From NCBI GenBank assembly GCA_015709715.1, contig CP054184.1, forward strand, positions 1,907,001 through 1,971,000: DNA of 64,000 bases, in the 5' to 3' direction. Of this stretch, positions 23,677 through 33,508 are shown piece by piece. The notes under the pieces were generated by a model. The model saw only the letters and a program-made list of their open reading frames with translations, was not told where the DNA came from and ran no database searches. The position numbers and the translations under genes are program-made. The first letter of the stretch is position 1. Every line of letters begins with the position of its first letter. The stretch is from Nitrospira sp. Lineage in GTDB: Bacteria > Nitrospirota > Nitrospiria > Nitrospirales > Nitrospiraceae.

Positions 23677-25389
23677 TTAGGCTTCTTCGCCCTGGTTTCG
23701 CTTGCGGCTCTGCTTCGCCGCGCGCCCCAAGCTCTGATCCAAGCCTCCCTGCGAGGCGTGGAACTCATCCACCTGCCGACGCTCCGTATCGAGCTGATGG
23801 TCGCGCAAACTCAGCGCAATCTTCCGCTCCTCACGGTCGACCTTGATGATTTTGGCCGTCACCTCGTCCTGCAGCTTAAACTTGTCTTCCATCCGCACGT
23901 TCGGATCCAAGCCGATCTCGCTGATGTGAATGAGGCCTTCCACGTCCCCGTCCAGTTCGATGAACAGACCGAAGTCGGCAATCTTGCTGACCTTGCCCGT
24001 AATGCTGTCACCCACGCGATACCGACCCGGGATCTGATCCTCCCATGGATCACGCGACAACTGCTTGTAGCCCAACGACAGCCGCTCCTTGTCCTTATCG
24101 ATCCGAATGACGACCGCATCCACCTTTTGGCCCTTCTTGAACAATTCCGACGGATGCTTGATGTGCTTCGTCCAGGACATATCCGAGATATGAATCAAGC
24201 CGTCGATGCCCTCCTCCAGGCCGACAAACGCACCGAAATCCGTCAGGCTTTTGACCTTGCCTTCGATCCGCGTACCGGCGGGGTATTTGGCCTCGATCAT
24301 GTCCCACGGATTGGGGGCCGTTTGCTTCATGCCCAACGAGATCTTTCGGCTCGCCGGATCGATGTTCAGCACGGCCGCTTCCACCTGGTCGCCGACCGAC
24401 ACGACGCGCGACGGGTGCCGCACCTCGTGCGTCCAGGACATCTCGGACACGTGTACCAAGCCCTCCACGCCGGGCTCCAATTCGACGAAGGCGCCGTAAT
24501 CGGTCAAACTCACCACTCGCCCACGCACGCGCGTGCCGATCGGGTATTTGGCCGCGACGCCGGTCCAAGGATCGGCCGTCTTCTGCTTGAGCCCCAGCGA
24601 GATACGCCCGGTCTCCCGGTCGTACTTCAGCACGGTGACTTCCACCTTGTCGCCGACCTGGAACAGCTCGGATGGATGGCCCACCCGCCCCCACGACATG
24701 TCGGTGATGTGGAGCAAGCCGTCGATGCCGCCAAGGTCGATGAAGGCGCCGTAATCGGTGATATTCTTCACCATCCCCTGGATGAGCTGGCCTTCCTTGA
24801 GCGTGGCCAAGGTGGTCTGACGACGACGATCCCGCGTCTCCTCCAGCAACACGCGGCGCGAGACGACGACGTTGCCGCGGCGATGGTTGATCTTGATGAT
24901 CTTGAGGGGGAAGGTCTTGCCCACGAGGCCGTCCAGATCGCGGACCGGATGCAGATCGATTTGGGAGCCGGGCAAAAAGGCCTTGACGCCGATGTCCACC
25001 ATCATGCCGCCCTTGATCCGGGAAATGATCTTCCCTTCGATGCTCTTCTCCTCCTTGTGCAGCCGCTCCAGTTCCTCCCAGATTTTCATCTTGTCGGCTT
25101 TTTCCTTGGAGAGCACCAGATTGCCGTCTGCGTCTTCACACTCTTCGAGATACACCTGCAGGCGATCGCCCACCTTCAGCTGCTGCAACTCCTCCTGCGA
25201 AAACTGATCGGCGGGAATCATTCCCTCGGACTTGTAGCCGATATCGACCACCACTTTGTCTTTGCCGATGGCGACGACGACGCCCTCGGTAATCGTGCCT
25301 TCCTCGAAATTGCGGAAGGTCTCCTCATACATGGCCGCCAAGGCGTCGCGGTCGAGTTTGGGTTCGCTCTGCGGGCTGACTGTACTCAT
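23677..25389 (-). CDS. rpsA: 30S ribosomal protein S1
   Basis: S1 binds mRNA leaders and brings them to the 30S subunit. The 570-residue protein has six S1 OB-fold domains beginning near residues 30, 115, 200, 287, 374 and 461. The last four have canonical motifs such as DYGAFIDL...GLLHITDMSW, and the first two are diverged ribosome-binding ones. The ATG at 25389 is chosen over an 18-codon upstream extension. It lies between plsC and sppA. The cmk-rpsA neighbourhood is an old bacterial arrangement, here interrupted by plsC. The long antisense frame over it is a shadow. Confidence 0.95.
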   Translation of the reverse strand: MSTVSPQSEPKLDRDALAAMYEETFRNFEEGTITEGVVVAIGKDKVVVDIGYKSEGMIPADQFSQEELQQLKVGDRLQVYLEECEDADGNLVLSKEKADKMKIWEELERLHKEEKSIEGKIISRIKGGMMVDIGVKAFLPGSQIDLHPVRDLDGLVGKTFPLKIIKINHRRGNVVVSRRVLLEETRDRRRQTTLATLKEGQLIQGMVKNITDYGAFIDLGGIDGLLHITDMSWGRVGHPSELFQVGDKVEVTVLKYDRETGRISLGLKQKTADPWTGVAAKYPIGTRVRGRVVSLTDYGAFVELEPGVEGLVHVSEMSWTHEVRHPSRVVSVGDQVEAAVLNIDPASRKISLGMKQTAPNPWDMIEAKYPAGTRIEGKVKSLTDFGAFVGLEEGIDGLIHISDMSWTKHIKHPSELFKKGQKVDAVVIRIDKDKERLSLGYKQLSRDPWEDQIPGRYRVGDSITGKVSKIADFGLFIELDGDVEGLIHISEIGLDPNVRMEDKFKLQDEVTAKIIKVDREERKIALSLRDHQLDTERRQVDEFHASQGGLDQSLGRAAKQSRKRNQGEEA

Positions 25390-25446
25390 GACAAAATCCT
25401 CGTCCTCCGGCTCGCGCCGGGTGCTGAATGTGACTGGCGCCAAGCC

Positions 25447-26142
25447 TTACTCAGCGTTGCAAGACTTGGCCTGGTGTGTCGCAGCAAGATCGCGGGGCGG
25501 CTCCGTCGGCACCGGCCGATCTCCCGGTACCGGAACCTGCCCGAGTTCCGCGATCTTTGCCATGACCGTTTGACTGACATGTTGATAAAACGCTTTGCCG
25601 TCCATCTGGGCCGCGGCGGCCGCAAAGTCGATCGGCTCCCCGTAGGACACCGTCACGCGACGGAACCGAGGCCAGGTCGCTCCCGGCGGCAACACCTCGA
25701 AGGTTCCGTCAATATGCGCGGGGACTACGCGGCACCCGGTCTGCGAGACGATCACCCCGATCCCGGGTTTCCCCGGTTTCAACGAGCCCGTGACCGTCCG
25801 CCCTCCCTCAGGAAAGATCGCCACGGCTTTGCCCGCTTGAATTAAACGCACGGCTTTGCTGAAGGCATCCCGATCCAACCGTCCGACGCGTAACGGAATC
25901 CAACCCACTCCCTGCAAGAGCCCGTTCAGCAGGGGAATCGGGAACAGGTCATGACGCCCCATGTACCAGACCCGCCTGGGAACCCCGCATCCCAACAGGG
26001 GAATATCGAGATAACTGGCGTGATTCGACGCGATCAGCACCCCGCCATCCCGCGGAACCGTTCCCACCGTGCGGTACCGAAAACAGATCCAGCCGATGAC
26101 GCGCGACAGGACCCACAGGAATCCGTACAGGACGGACATCAC
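25447..26142 (-). CDS. plsC: 1-acyl-sn-glycerol-3-phosphate acyltransferase
   Basis: PlsC converts lysophosphatidic to phosphatidic acid at the inner membrane. The 231-residue protein has an N-terminal hydrophobic helix and the acyltransferase motif NHASYLDIPLL (H-x4-D, about residues 36-46). A second motif is FPEGGRTVTGSLKPGKPGIGV (about 112-132, carrying the glycerophosphate-binding EGG-R), and VVPAHIDG comes further on. Its ATG overlaps the cmk stop, so the two are translated together. Confidence 0.9.
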   Translation of the reverse strand: MMSVLYGFLWVLSRVIGWICFRYRTVGTVPRDGGVLIASNHASYLDIPLLGCGVPRRVWYMGRHDLFPIPLLNGLLQGVGWIPLRVGRLDRDAFSKAVRLIQAGKAVAIFPEGGRTVTGSLKPGKPGIGVIVSQTGCRVVPAHIDGTFEVLPPGATWPRFRRVTVSYGEPIDFAAAAAQMDGKAFYQHVSQTVMAKIAELGQVPVPGDRPVPTEPPRDLAATHQAKSCNAE

Positions 26143-26831
26143 GATCTCGCCGTGATCGCAGCCAACATCAAGTCGACGACCGCGTCCGCGGGCATGCTGG
26201 AGGTATCAATCCGCTCGGCGTCCGGCGCTGGAACCAACGGAGCCACGGCACGTGACCGGTCGCGATCGTCGCGCCCGGCCAGATCCCGTTTGGTCTGATC
26301 AAAGGCCACATTGTGCCCGGCGGCCACCAACTCGCGATGCCGGCGCGACGCGCGGACCTCCGCATCGGCCTCCAAAAAGAACTTTATGTCGGCTCTCGGA
26401 AAGACCCTGGTTCCGATATCGCGCCCCTCCGCGACCACGGAGCCGCGTGCGGCGATTTCCCGCTGAACCGGCAACAACCATTCGCGCACCGCAGGAATGG
26501 CCGACACCACTGACGCCAGAGCCGTAATGTCAGGGCTACGCAACTCACCGGTCACCTCGCAGCCATCCACAAACACATGCGCCTGTTCCACCCCGCATTC
26601 CATATGCAATCGCGTGGACGAGAGCAGGTCGGCGACGGCGGCGGGGTCATCAGGGTCGACGCTTGCCGTCCGCACTTTCCAGGCCAATGCCCGATAGAGG
26701 GCGCCCGTATCCAGGTAGAGGTATCCCAGCCGCGATGCCAGCAACCGAGCGACCGTGCTTTTCCCCGCCCCGGCCGGCCCGTCGATGGCGATGATCAAGC
26801 CCTGCTCCTCCCGTAAACGCTCCTGATGCAT
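26139..26831 (-). CDS. cmk: Cytidylate kinase
   Basis: Cmk phosphorylates CMP and dCMP using ATP. The 230-residue protein has the Walker A loop DGPAGAGKST (about 17-26), the LDTGALYRALAW nucleotide-binding segment, GRDIGTRVFPRADIKFFLEA (about 134-153) and the lid RDDRDRSR. It lies 18 bp downstream of aroA and is coupled to plsC. The combination aroA-cmk-rpsA is widespread and supports all three calls. Confidence 0.94.
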   Translation of the reverse strand: MHQERLREEQGLIIAIDGPAGAGKSTVARLLASRLGYLYLDTGALYRALAWKVRTASVDPDDPAAVADLLSSTRLHMECGVEQAHVFVDGCEVTGELRSPDITALASVVSAIPAVREWLLPVQREIAARGSVVAEGRDIGTRVFPRADIKFFLEADAEVRASRRHRELVAAGHNVAFDQTKRDLAGRDDRDRSRAVAPLVPAPDAERIDTSSMPADAVVDLMLAAITARS

Positions 26832-26849
26832 GCCAACACAGTCCCCGAA

Positions 26850-28178
26850 CTATAGAGGTTTTTCCGCCCCAGTCAACAGACCCGCCAGCGTCCTCTCGAA
26901 TCCCGGGAACGACGTTTCGATGCAGGCCGTATCCTGTATCAAGGTCGGTTTGCCGGCCGTCAAGGCGCCGATCGCCACAGACATGGCCACCCGATGATCC
27001 CCGTGGCTCGTGCAGGTCGCGCCCTTCAACGCCCCGTTCGCACCGGGGCGGCCCAGGCCGCGAATCACCATACCGTCCGGCCGTTCCTCGATCTGTGCCC
27101 CCATGGCCCGGAGTTCCGTCGCCATGGTGGCAATGCGATCGCTCTCCTTCACCCGCAATTCTTCGGCGCCGCTGATCACCGTTTCCCCCTCCGCGACAGC
27201 GGCAGCCACGCACAGGATGGGAAACTCGTCGATGGTTTGAGGAATCTGCTCCGGCCCGATCTGGACGCCTCGGAGCGGCGCCGACCGCACCCGCAGATCC
27301 GCCACCGGTTCACCCGCTTCTTCACGCGGGTTGAGAAGATCGATCTGCGCGCCCATGGCCCGCAATACATCCAAGAGACCCGTCCTCGTGGGATTGATTC
27401 CGACCGTCCGCACCGTCACGTCGGAATCGGGCACAATCGTCGCCCCGACCAAGAAAAATGCCGCCGCCGACAGATCACCAGGCACGACGACCGGTTTCCC
27501 GCCCCACCGGACCGAGGGGCGTCCGTCGAGCCGGAGCGTCAGACCGTCCCGCTGGAACGGAATCCTGAAATAGGCGAACATGCGCTCCGTGTGATCTCGA
27601 GAGAGGCGCGGCTCGCTGAGGGTAGTCACGCCGTCCGCATAGAGGGCGGCAAACAACAGCGACGACTTGATCTGCGCGCTCGCGACGGGTGACGCATAGG
27701 CTATGCCCTTGAGCCTGGTTCCGGTGATCGCCAAGGGCGCAAGTTCGCCTCCTTTTCGCCCCGCAATCACCGCCCCCATAGTCCGGAGCGGTTTCACCAC
27801 CCGACCCATCGGGCGTCTGCGAATCGAGTCGTCGCCGGTGAGCACGGTGAAGAAATCCTGGCCCGCGAGCAATCCGGCCATCAGGCGGATTCCCGTCCCG
27901 GAGTTGCCGCAATCGATCGGGCCGAACGGCTCACTCAAGCCCCACATGCCCTTCCCGTGCACCTGCAGGCAGTCCGGGGTCTCATCGATTCGCACCCCCA
28001 GGGATCGGAATGCGCGCATGGTGTTCAGGCAATCTTCGCCGCGGCAGTACCCACTCACAGTACTCAGCCCTTCGGCCAAGGCGGTGAGTATGATGGCGCG
28101 GTGCGTCACGGACTTGTCGCCGGGGATCGTGACCGTCCCCCTCAGCGGGCGGCCCGGCGTGATGGTGAAGGATGCCAT
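26850..28178 (-). CDS. aroA: 3-phosphoshikimate 1-carboxyvinyltransferase (EPSP synthase)
   Basis: AroA joins phosphoenolpyruvate to shikimate-3-phosphate. The 442-residue length is normal. Present are the N-terminal GDKSVTHRAIILTALAEG (about 19-36), the GNSGTGIRLMAG motif (about 91-102), the RP-containing DDSIRRRPMGR, and LRVKESDRI (about 345-353). The residue pattern in GNSGTGIR fits a class II-like or ordinary enzyme; inhibitor tolerance cannot be judged. It lies five bases after tyrA. Confidence 0.95.
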   Translation of the reverse strand: MASFTITPGRPLRGTVTIPGDKSVTHRAIILTALAEGLSTVSGYCRGEDCLNTMRAFRSLGVRIDETPDCLQVHGKGMWGLSEPFGPIDCGNSGTGIRLMAGLLAGQDFFTVLTGDDSIRRRPMGRVVKPLRTMGAVIAGRKGGELAPLAITGTRLKGIAYASPVASAQIKSSLLFAALYADGVTTLSEPRLSRDHTERMFAYFRIPFQRDGLTLRLDGRPSVRWGGKPVVVPGDLSAAAFFLVGATIVPDSDVTVRTVGINPTRTGLLDVLRAMGAQIDLLNPREEAGEPVADLRVRSAPLRGVQIGPEQIPQTIDEFPILCVAAAVAEGETVISGAEELRVKESDRIATMATELRAMGAQIEERPDGMVIRGLGRPGANGALKGATCTSHGDHRVAMSVAIGALTAGKPTLIQDTACIETSFPGFERTLAGLLTGAEKPL

Positions 28179-28183
28179 AGGGA

Positions 28184-29080
28184 CTATCCCTTCCCTGCAA
28201 CGCGGGGCGTCAGTTGCTCCCGTTCATGCTTGGCCTGGTCCAATTGTTTTTCGATCCCGGCCGCATCACCGGCTATGATCAGCCGCTTCAATTCGTCCAA
28301 GTGTCGCTGGTACGTCTCGATCAAGGAGACCAGGTTGTCGCGGTTCCAGAGGAAAATGTCGCGCCACATCTCCGGCGAGCTGGCGGCGATCCGCGTCGTA
28401 TCCCGAAGGCCCCCTCCGGAATGACCGGCCAAATCCAGCTCCGGCACCCCGTGGTCGCGCACATCAGCCAATGCCGTCATGAGCGCAAAGGCCGCCACGT
28501 GCGGCAGGTGGCTCACGGCACCAAGGATCCTGTCGTGCAGGAACGGATCCATTTCCAACACAATGGAACCGGCCAGTTCCCATATCGCGCGCACGGTCTG
28601 AAGCGCCTCGGCATCCGTCTTGGTCGTGGGTGTCAGGATGCAGCGCGCACCGGTAAAGAGGGTTTCGGAACCAGCCGCCACACCGGTCTTTTCTTTCCCG
28701 GCGATCGGATGCGCCCCGACGAATCGAACGCCCTGCGGCATCAAGGCTTCGGACCTCGTCACCAACTCGCCCTTCACACTGCCCACATCGCTCACGATCG
28801 CGCCGGGCGTCAAGCACCCGGCCCACTCCCGCAGATGCCGTTCATACGTATCCACCGGCGTCGCGAGCAAGACGAAATCCGCCCCCTCCACGCCTTCGCG
28901 CGGGTCGGACACGTACCGATCGATGGCCCCGAGTTCCACGGCTGTTTTCAGGTTTTCCACCCGCCGTCCGATGCCCACGATGGAGTCTGCGATCTTCTGC
29001 CGGCGAAGAATCATACCGAGTGAGCCGCCGATGAGTCCCACCCCGACGATCGCCACCTGTTTGAAATGCGGTGTCATCAT
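28184..29080 (-). CDS. tyrA: Prephenate/arogenate dehydrogenase
   Basis: TyrA oxidatively decarboxylates prephenate (or arogenate) in tyrosine synthesis. From the ATG at 29080 the protein has 298 residues, a Rossmann GVGLIGGSLGMILRR (about 13-27), ATPVDTYERHL, DVGSVKGELV and AHPIAGKEKTGV with the conserved His. The longer frame to 29134 would overlap aroF and lacks family similarity. Whether prephenate or arogenate, NAD or NADP is used cannot be settled here. Confidence 0.9.
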   Translation of the reverse strand: MMTPHFKQVAIVGVGLIGGSLGMILRRQKIADSIVGIGRRVENLKTAVELGAIDRYVSDPREGVEGADFVLLATPVDTYERHLREWAGCLTPGAIVSDVGSVKGELVTRSEALMPQGVRFVGAHPIAGKEKTGVAAGSETLFTGARCILTPTTKTDAEALQTVRAIWELAGSIVLEMDPFLHDRILGAVSHLPHVAAFALMTALADVRDHGVPELDLAGHSGGGLRDTTRIAASSPEMWRDIFLWNRDNLVSLIETYQRHLDELKRLIIAGDAAGIEKQLDQAKHEREQLTPRVAGKG

Positions 29081-29105
29081 GTCTTCGACCACCCAGCCTC
29101 TCGGC

Positions 29106-30119
29106 TCAGAGCGTCCGCCCCACGGCTTCCGCAATCTTGCGCAAATCCCCCATCAGTTCTTTGAACATAGACGGCCTGATGGATTCCTCACCGTCACAGA
29201 GCGCGCATTCCGGATTGGAATGGACTTCGATCAACAGCCCATCGGCACCAGCCGCGATGGCAGCCTTGGACATGGGTGCCACCAAGTCCCACTTGCCCGT
29301 GGCATGGCTCGGGTCGACGATGACCGGAAGGTGCGACAGCTCCTTGAGAGTCGGGATGGCGGCCAGATCCAGGGTGTTACGGTATTGGGTTTCGAAGGTC
29401 CGGATCCCTCGCTCGCACAACATGACGTTGCGGTTCCCACGCGACATGATGTACTCCGCCGACAACAGAAACTCCTTGATCGTGGCCGACAGGCCGCGTT
29501 TCAGCAAAACGGGCTTATCGTACGCCCCGACTTCCTTGAGCAGTTCGAAGTTCTGCATGTTGCGGGCGCCGATCTGAATGATGTCGGCTTTCTCCAGGAA
29601 CAACTCGATGTCCCTGGTATCCAGGATTTCGCTCACCACAGGCAAACCGGTCTGTTTCTTCGCTTCCACCAGATAGTCCAAGCCTTCCCGCCCCAAACCC
29701 TGGAAGGAATAGGGCGAAGTCCGCGGCTTATACGCGCCGCCCCGGAGCACCGTCGCGCCGGCCGACTTCACTTCGTGGGCGATGCCGACCGTCAGTTCCA
29801 ACCGCTCCACGGCGCAGGGGCCGGCCATGACGACCACCTTCTTGTCACCGATCTTGACCCCGTTCACATCGATGATCGTGTTCTCTTTTTTGAACTCGCG
29901 GCTGACCAGCTTCCAGGGGGCCAGAATCGGCAGCACGCTTTCCACGCCGGGAAGGGCCGTCAAAGGCTGATTGTGTAGGATGCGGTCGTCTCCGATGACG
30001 CCGATGATGGTCCGTTCCTGGCCGGTCGAAATATGCGATTTCAATCCCAACTCCCGGAGCCGATCGATGATGTGATCGACCTCCCGTTCCGAGGCATCGG
30101 GCTTTAAGACAATAATCAT
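29106..30119 (-). CDS. aroF: 3-deoxy-7-phosphoheptulonate synthase with N-terminal regulatory domain
   Basis: This DAHP synthase condenses phosphoenolpyruvate and erythrose-4-phosphate, opening the aromatic pathway. The 337-residue protein is of the I-beta type related to KDO8P synthase. A ferredoxin-like ACT-resembling domain at 1-70 (MIIVLKPDASEREVD) precedes the barrel with VVMAGPCAVE (about 96-105), RGGAYKPRTSPYSFQG, QIGARNMQN and DPSHATGKWDLV. The N-terminal domain in Thermotoga-type enzymes gives tyrosine feedback control. It lies between hisC and tyrA, with 9-25 bp gaps. Confidence 0.94.
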   Translation of the reverse strand: MIIVLKPDASEREVDHIIDRLRELGLKSHISTGQERTIIGVIGDDRILHNQPLTALPGVESVLPILAPWKLVSREFKKENTIIDVNGVKIGDKKVVVMAGPCAVERLELTVGIAHEVKSAGATVLRGGAYKPRTSPYSFQGLGREGLDYLVEAKKQTGLPVVSEILDTRDIELFLEKADIIQIGARNMQNFELLKEVGAYDKPVLLKRGLSATIKEFLLSAEYIMSRGNRNVMLCERGIRTFETQYRNTLDLAAIPTLKELSHLPVIVDPSHATGKWDLVAPMSKAAIAAGADGLLIEVHSNPECALCDGEESIRPSMFKELMGDLRKIAEAVGRTL

Positions 30120-30128
30120 GGTTGTCTC

Positions 30129-31223
30129 TCACTTTCCTTGTCGTAGCGCGCGCGTCACCGTGGCGAGCGCACTCAGGAACAATTCATTTTCCTCGGGGAG
30201 CCCAATCGTCACACGCAGCATGCGCCCTTCGATATGCCGCACAATGATGCCTTCCCGTAGCAGCGCGTCGAACACCTGGCGGCCGTCCCCCCCCACATCG
30301 AAATAGAGGAAATTGGTCTCGCTCGGGAGCGCCTCATACCCCAGCGCCCGTAAGCCCTCCCGCACCTTGTCCATCTCGGCGTGATTCAACGCCCGACTGG
30401 CGCTCACATGCGCCTCATCGTCGAGCGCCGCCAACGCCGCCCGTTGCGCCATGCTGTTGGCGTTGAACGGCGGTCGCAACCGGTTCAAATAGTTCGTGAT
30501 TTCCGGAGTGGTGAGCCCATACCCGATGCGCAACCCCGCCAGGCCGTAAATTTTGGAAAAGGTCCGCAGCACGATGACGGGGCGACCGGCTCGTACATAC
30601 CCGATCGTATCCGGGAACTCCGGATGCCGGACATATTCGTAATAGGCCTCATCAAACACCACGACGACATGGTCGGGCACGCGCGCCATGAGCGCGGCGA
30701 CTTCGGCCTTGGTCGACATGGTGCCGGTGGGATTGTTGGGATTGCACACGAAGAGGAGGCGTGTCCTATCGGTGATCGCCTCGACCATTGCCGGCAAATC
30801 GTGGTGCCAGTCGTGCTGCGGCACTTCCACCGCGACGCCATGCGCGGCCGTCACCTCCATCTTGTAGATCACGAAGGTATGTTGCGCCATGACGGCTTCG
30901 TCGCCGGGCGACAGAAACGTGCGTGCCAACAGGCCCAGAATTTCATCCGACCCGTTCCCGAGGATCACCTGATCCGGTCCGACCTTCCATCGCTCAGCCA
31001 AGGCCCCGCGCAAACGAAAGGCCCCGCCGTCCGGATACCGATGGAGCGTCGACGCCGTCTCCCCCAGTACCGACAAGGCCTTGGGCGAGGGTCCGATCGG
31101 ATTTTCGTTCGAGGCGAGCTTGATCGCACGAGGTAGCCCCAACTCACGCTGCAGTTCTTCGATGGGCTTGCCGGGAACGTACGGAACGAGGGCCGCGATA
31201 TCAGGATGCACCTTCAGTGGCAT
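30129..31223 (-). CDS. hisC: Histidinol-phosphate/aromatic aminotransferase
   Basis: This is a PLP-dependent class I/II aminotransferase of the HisC family, with 364 residues from the ATG at 31223. Motifs are KLASNENPIGPSPKAL near the start, GNGSDEIL (about 89-96), NPNNPTGT (about 161-168), FDEAYYEY, and the PLP-lysine segment RTFSKIYGLAGLRIGYG (about 220-236). Its position between pheA and aroF suggests it also, or mainly, transaminates phenylpyruvate, hydroxyphenylpyruvate or prephenate. No other his genes are in the window. Confidence 0.92.
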   Translation of the reverse strand: MPLKVHPDIAALVPYVPGKPIEELQRELGLPRAIKLASNENPIGPSPKALSVLGETASTLHRYPDGGAFRLRGALAERWKVGPDQVILGNGSDEILGLLARTFLSPGDEAVMAQHTFVIYKMEVTAAHGVAVEVPQHDWHHDLPAMVEAITDRTRLLFVCNPNNPTGTMSTKAEVAALMARVPDHVVVVFDEAYYEYVRHPEFPDTIGYVRAGRPVIVLRTFSKIYGLAGLRIGYGLTTPEITNYLNRLRPPFNANSMAQRAALAALDDEAHVSASRALNHAEMDKVREGLRALGYEALPSETNFLYFDVGGDGRQVFDALLREGIIVRHIEGRMLRVTIGLPEENELFLSALATVTRALRQGK

Positions 31224-31238
31224 GGCGTGACTCAATCC

Positions 31239-32315
31239 TTACGAGTAGGCGGGATAGGAGCCGAGGATCTTCATGAAGAGACAACGGCTCTTGACCTCTT
31301 CCGCCGCTTTCTTCACTCGCTCCTCATCGATATGTCCCTCGATGTCGACAAAGAAAATATATTCCCAGGCCTTGCGTCGGGACGGGCGCGACTCGATTTT
31401 GGTCATGTTCAAGCCGTGGGATGCGAAGGGCCGCAACAGGTCATACAAGGCGCCGACCTTGTCCTTGATCGACAACATCAGGGAGGTCTTGTCACGCCCG
31501 GTCCGCTCGGGCGCTTTTTGCGACAAGACCAGGAAGCGAGTGAAGTTATTGATGTTGTCCTCGATCCTGGCCGTCACCACCTTGAGACCGTACAACTGCG
31601 AGGCCAGTTCGGACGCAATGGCGGCGGCCGACGGATCATCGACACAGAGTTCGGCCGCGCGCGCGGTACTGGCGACTTCGGAAACCGGCACATGCGGAAG
31701 ATTCGTCTCCAGCCAGTTGCGGCATTGCGCGATGGCATGGGGATGGGAGTAGATCCGGTTGATGTCCCCGACCGCGCCGCTCTTGGACATGAGATGGTGC
31801 GCGACCTCCTGGAGCACTTCTCCATAAATCAACAGGCTGGAGTCGATGAACATGTCCAGGGTATGGTTCACCACTCCCTCGGTCGTGTTCTCAATCGGCA
31901 CCACGCCGAAATGCGCGCGCCCTCGCTCGACCTCACTGAACACATCCTTGATACTGTTGACGGGAATGTACTGGGCGGAAGAGCCGAACTTCTGCATGCA
32001 GGCCATGTGTGTGAACGTCGCTCGAGGTCCGAGGTAGGCCACTTTCTGCGGCCCCTCCAACGACAGGGAGGCCGACATGATCTCCCGATACACGGCCCGA
32101 ATGGCTTCCGTCGGAAACGGACCGGTATTCTGCTTGCTCAGCCGGTCAAAAATCGCTGCTTCACGGGCCGGCGTGTGTAGATGGGCGTCGGCGTCTTTGA
32201 GCTTCTTCAAACGACCGATTTCGATGACGGATTTCGACCGCTCATTGAGCAGACGCAAAATCTGGTCGTCGATGCGATCGATTTCTTGGCGATAGCCTTG
32301 TAGGTCGTCCGACAT
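31239..32315 (-). CDS. pheA: Bifunctional chorismate mutase/prephenate dehydratase
   Basis: This P-protein makes phenylpyruvate from chorismate in two steps. The chorismate mutase AroQ domain is at 1-90 (YRQEIDRIDDQILRLLNERS). The dehydratase domain is at about 92-275 (VAYLGPRATFTHMA, PIENTTEGVVNHTLD, SHPHAIAQCRNWL). The ACT domain at about 275-355 includes the phenylalanine-binding ESRPSRRKAWEYIFFVDIEGH. The 358-residue length is normal, and the ACT domain implies feedback inhibition by phenylalanine. It is the first gene of the long aromatic supra-operon, which runs to 21442. Confidence 0.95.
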   Translation of the reverse strand: MSDDLQGYRQEIDRIDDQILRLLNERSKSVIEIGRLKKLKDADAHLHTPAREAAIFDRLSKQNTGPFPTEAIRAVYREIMSASLSLEGPQKVAYLGPRATFTHMACMQKFGSSAQYIPVNSIKDVFSEVERGRAHFGVVPIENTTEGVVNHTLDMFIDSSLLIYGEVLQEVAHHLMSKSGAVGDINRIYSHPHAIAQCRNWLETNLPHVPVSEVASTARAAELCVDDPSAAAIASELASQLYGLKVVTARIEDNINNFTRFLVLSQKAPERTGRDKTSLMLSIKDKVGALYDLLRPFASHGLNMTKIESRPSRRKAWEYIFFVDIEGHIDEERVKKAAEEVKSRCLFMKILGSYPAYS

Positions 32316-32455
32316 GACGGGGGGATGTCCTCCTCGCGGAGCCTGCTAGTAAATCAGGAAGTCCGTGATAACAGGCTCGGGCTTGTCTCGAGAACTTGGC
32401 CAAGTGGGTATCCTACAGGACCCAACAAGGCCATTGCAAGGATAGGCGTGAGGAT

Positions 32456-33493
32456 TCAACGAGTTGCAGTCGATCCGGCCTCGTCGGAAAACGACAGCAG
32501 ATCCTGCCGCTTCTTGAAGTGCTCGAAGGCCTGTCTCGTGGCTTGGCGCCCGCGGCCGGTACGTTCGAGCAATCCGGCCTGGATGAGGTAAGGCTCGTAG
32601 ACATCCTCCAGAGTCCCCTTGTCTTCTTGCACCGCCGCCGCCAGGGATTCGACGCCCACCGGCCCCCCGTTGAACTTCTCGATCACGGTCAACAGAATCT
32701 TCCGGTCCATCTCGTCCAGACCCGCAACATCCACGGCAAGCCAGAGCAGGGCCTCCTCGGCAACCTGCTTGGTGATTCGCCCCTCCGCCTTAATTTCCGC
32801 GTAATCACGAATGCGCTTGATGAGTCGGTTGACGATGCGCGGGGTTCCGCGGGCCCGCCCGGCAATTTCCGCAGCTCCGGCCTCATCGATCGGCACCTGC
32901 AGGAGATTGGCCGACCGTAGGACGATCGTCGTGAGGTCCTCCGGCGAGTAGAACTCCAGTCGATGCACCAATCCGAAGCGATCACGCAGCGGCGAGGTCA
33001 GGGCGCCCGCGCGCGTGGTGGCCCCGACCAGCGTAAACCGGGGCAGGTCCAACTTGATCGTTCTCGTCGATGCACCCTGCCCGACAACCAAATCGAGCTG
33101 GTAGTCTTCCATCGCGGGGTAGAGGGCCTCTTCCACGGAGGCCGGCAGCCGGTGGATTTCGTCGATGAAGAGGACGTCTCCCTCCTGCAGGTTGGTCAGA
33201 ATTGCGGCCAAGTCGCCGGCATGGTTCAACACCAGGCCGGAGGTCGACCGGATAGCCGATCCCATTTCGCGCGCGATGATATGAGCGATCGTGGTCTTGC
33301 CTAAGCCGGGCGGGCCGTAAAAGATCGCGTGGTCGAGCGCTTCCCCGCGGCGCTTGGCTGCTTCGATACAGACGGCCAACGCATCCTTCATGCGGGACTG
33401 GCCGACATAGTCTTGCAGAGATTGCGGACGCAGCGCGGCCTCGATGCCCCGCTCGTCTTCGCTCACGCGATTGGTCATGGTACGATCCGACAT
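32456..33493 (-). CDS. ruvB: Holliday junction DNA helicase RuvB
   Basis: RuvB is the AAA+ motor that drives branch migration with RuvA. The 345-residue protein has [12 protein letters not shown], Walker [10 protein letters not shown] (about 60-68), Walker [10 protein letters not shown], sensor [11 protein letters not shown] and the C-terminal winged helix. The ATG at 33493 has GGGAGACAGG upstream. In many bacteria it follows ruvA directly. Here a Cys-rich exported protein gene lies between. Confidence 0.96.
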   Translation of the reverse strand: MSDRTMTNRVSEDERGIEAALRPQSLQDYVGQSRMKDALAVCIEAAKRRGEALDHAIFYGPPGLGKTTIAHIIAREMGSAIRSTSGLVLNHAGDLAAILTNLQEGDVLFIDEIHRLPASVEEALYPAMEDYQLDLVVGQGASTRTIKLDLPRFTLVGATTRAGALTSPLRDRFGLVHRLEFYSPEDLTTIVLRSANLLQVPIDEAGAAEIAGRARGTPRIVNRLIKRIRDYAEIKAEGRITKQVAEEALLWLAVDVAGLDEMDRKILLTVIEKFNGGPVGVESLAAAVQEDKGTLEDVYEPYLIQAGLLERTGRGRQATRQAFEHFKKRQDLLSFSDEAGSTATR

Positions 33494-33508
33494 CCTGTCT
33501 CCCGATGG

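Noticed and set aside
23758-25845. A 695-codon open frame antisense to rpsA and plsC
   Set aside because: It is a GC-rich shadow frame opposite clear S1 domains; its product is rich in His, Arg, Gln and Leu without motifs.
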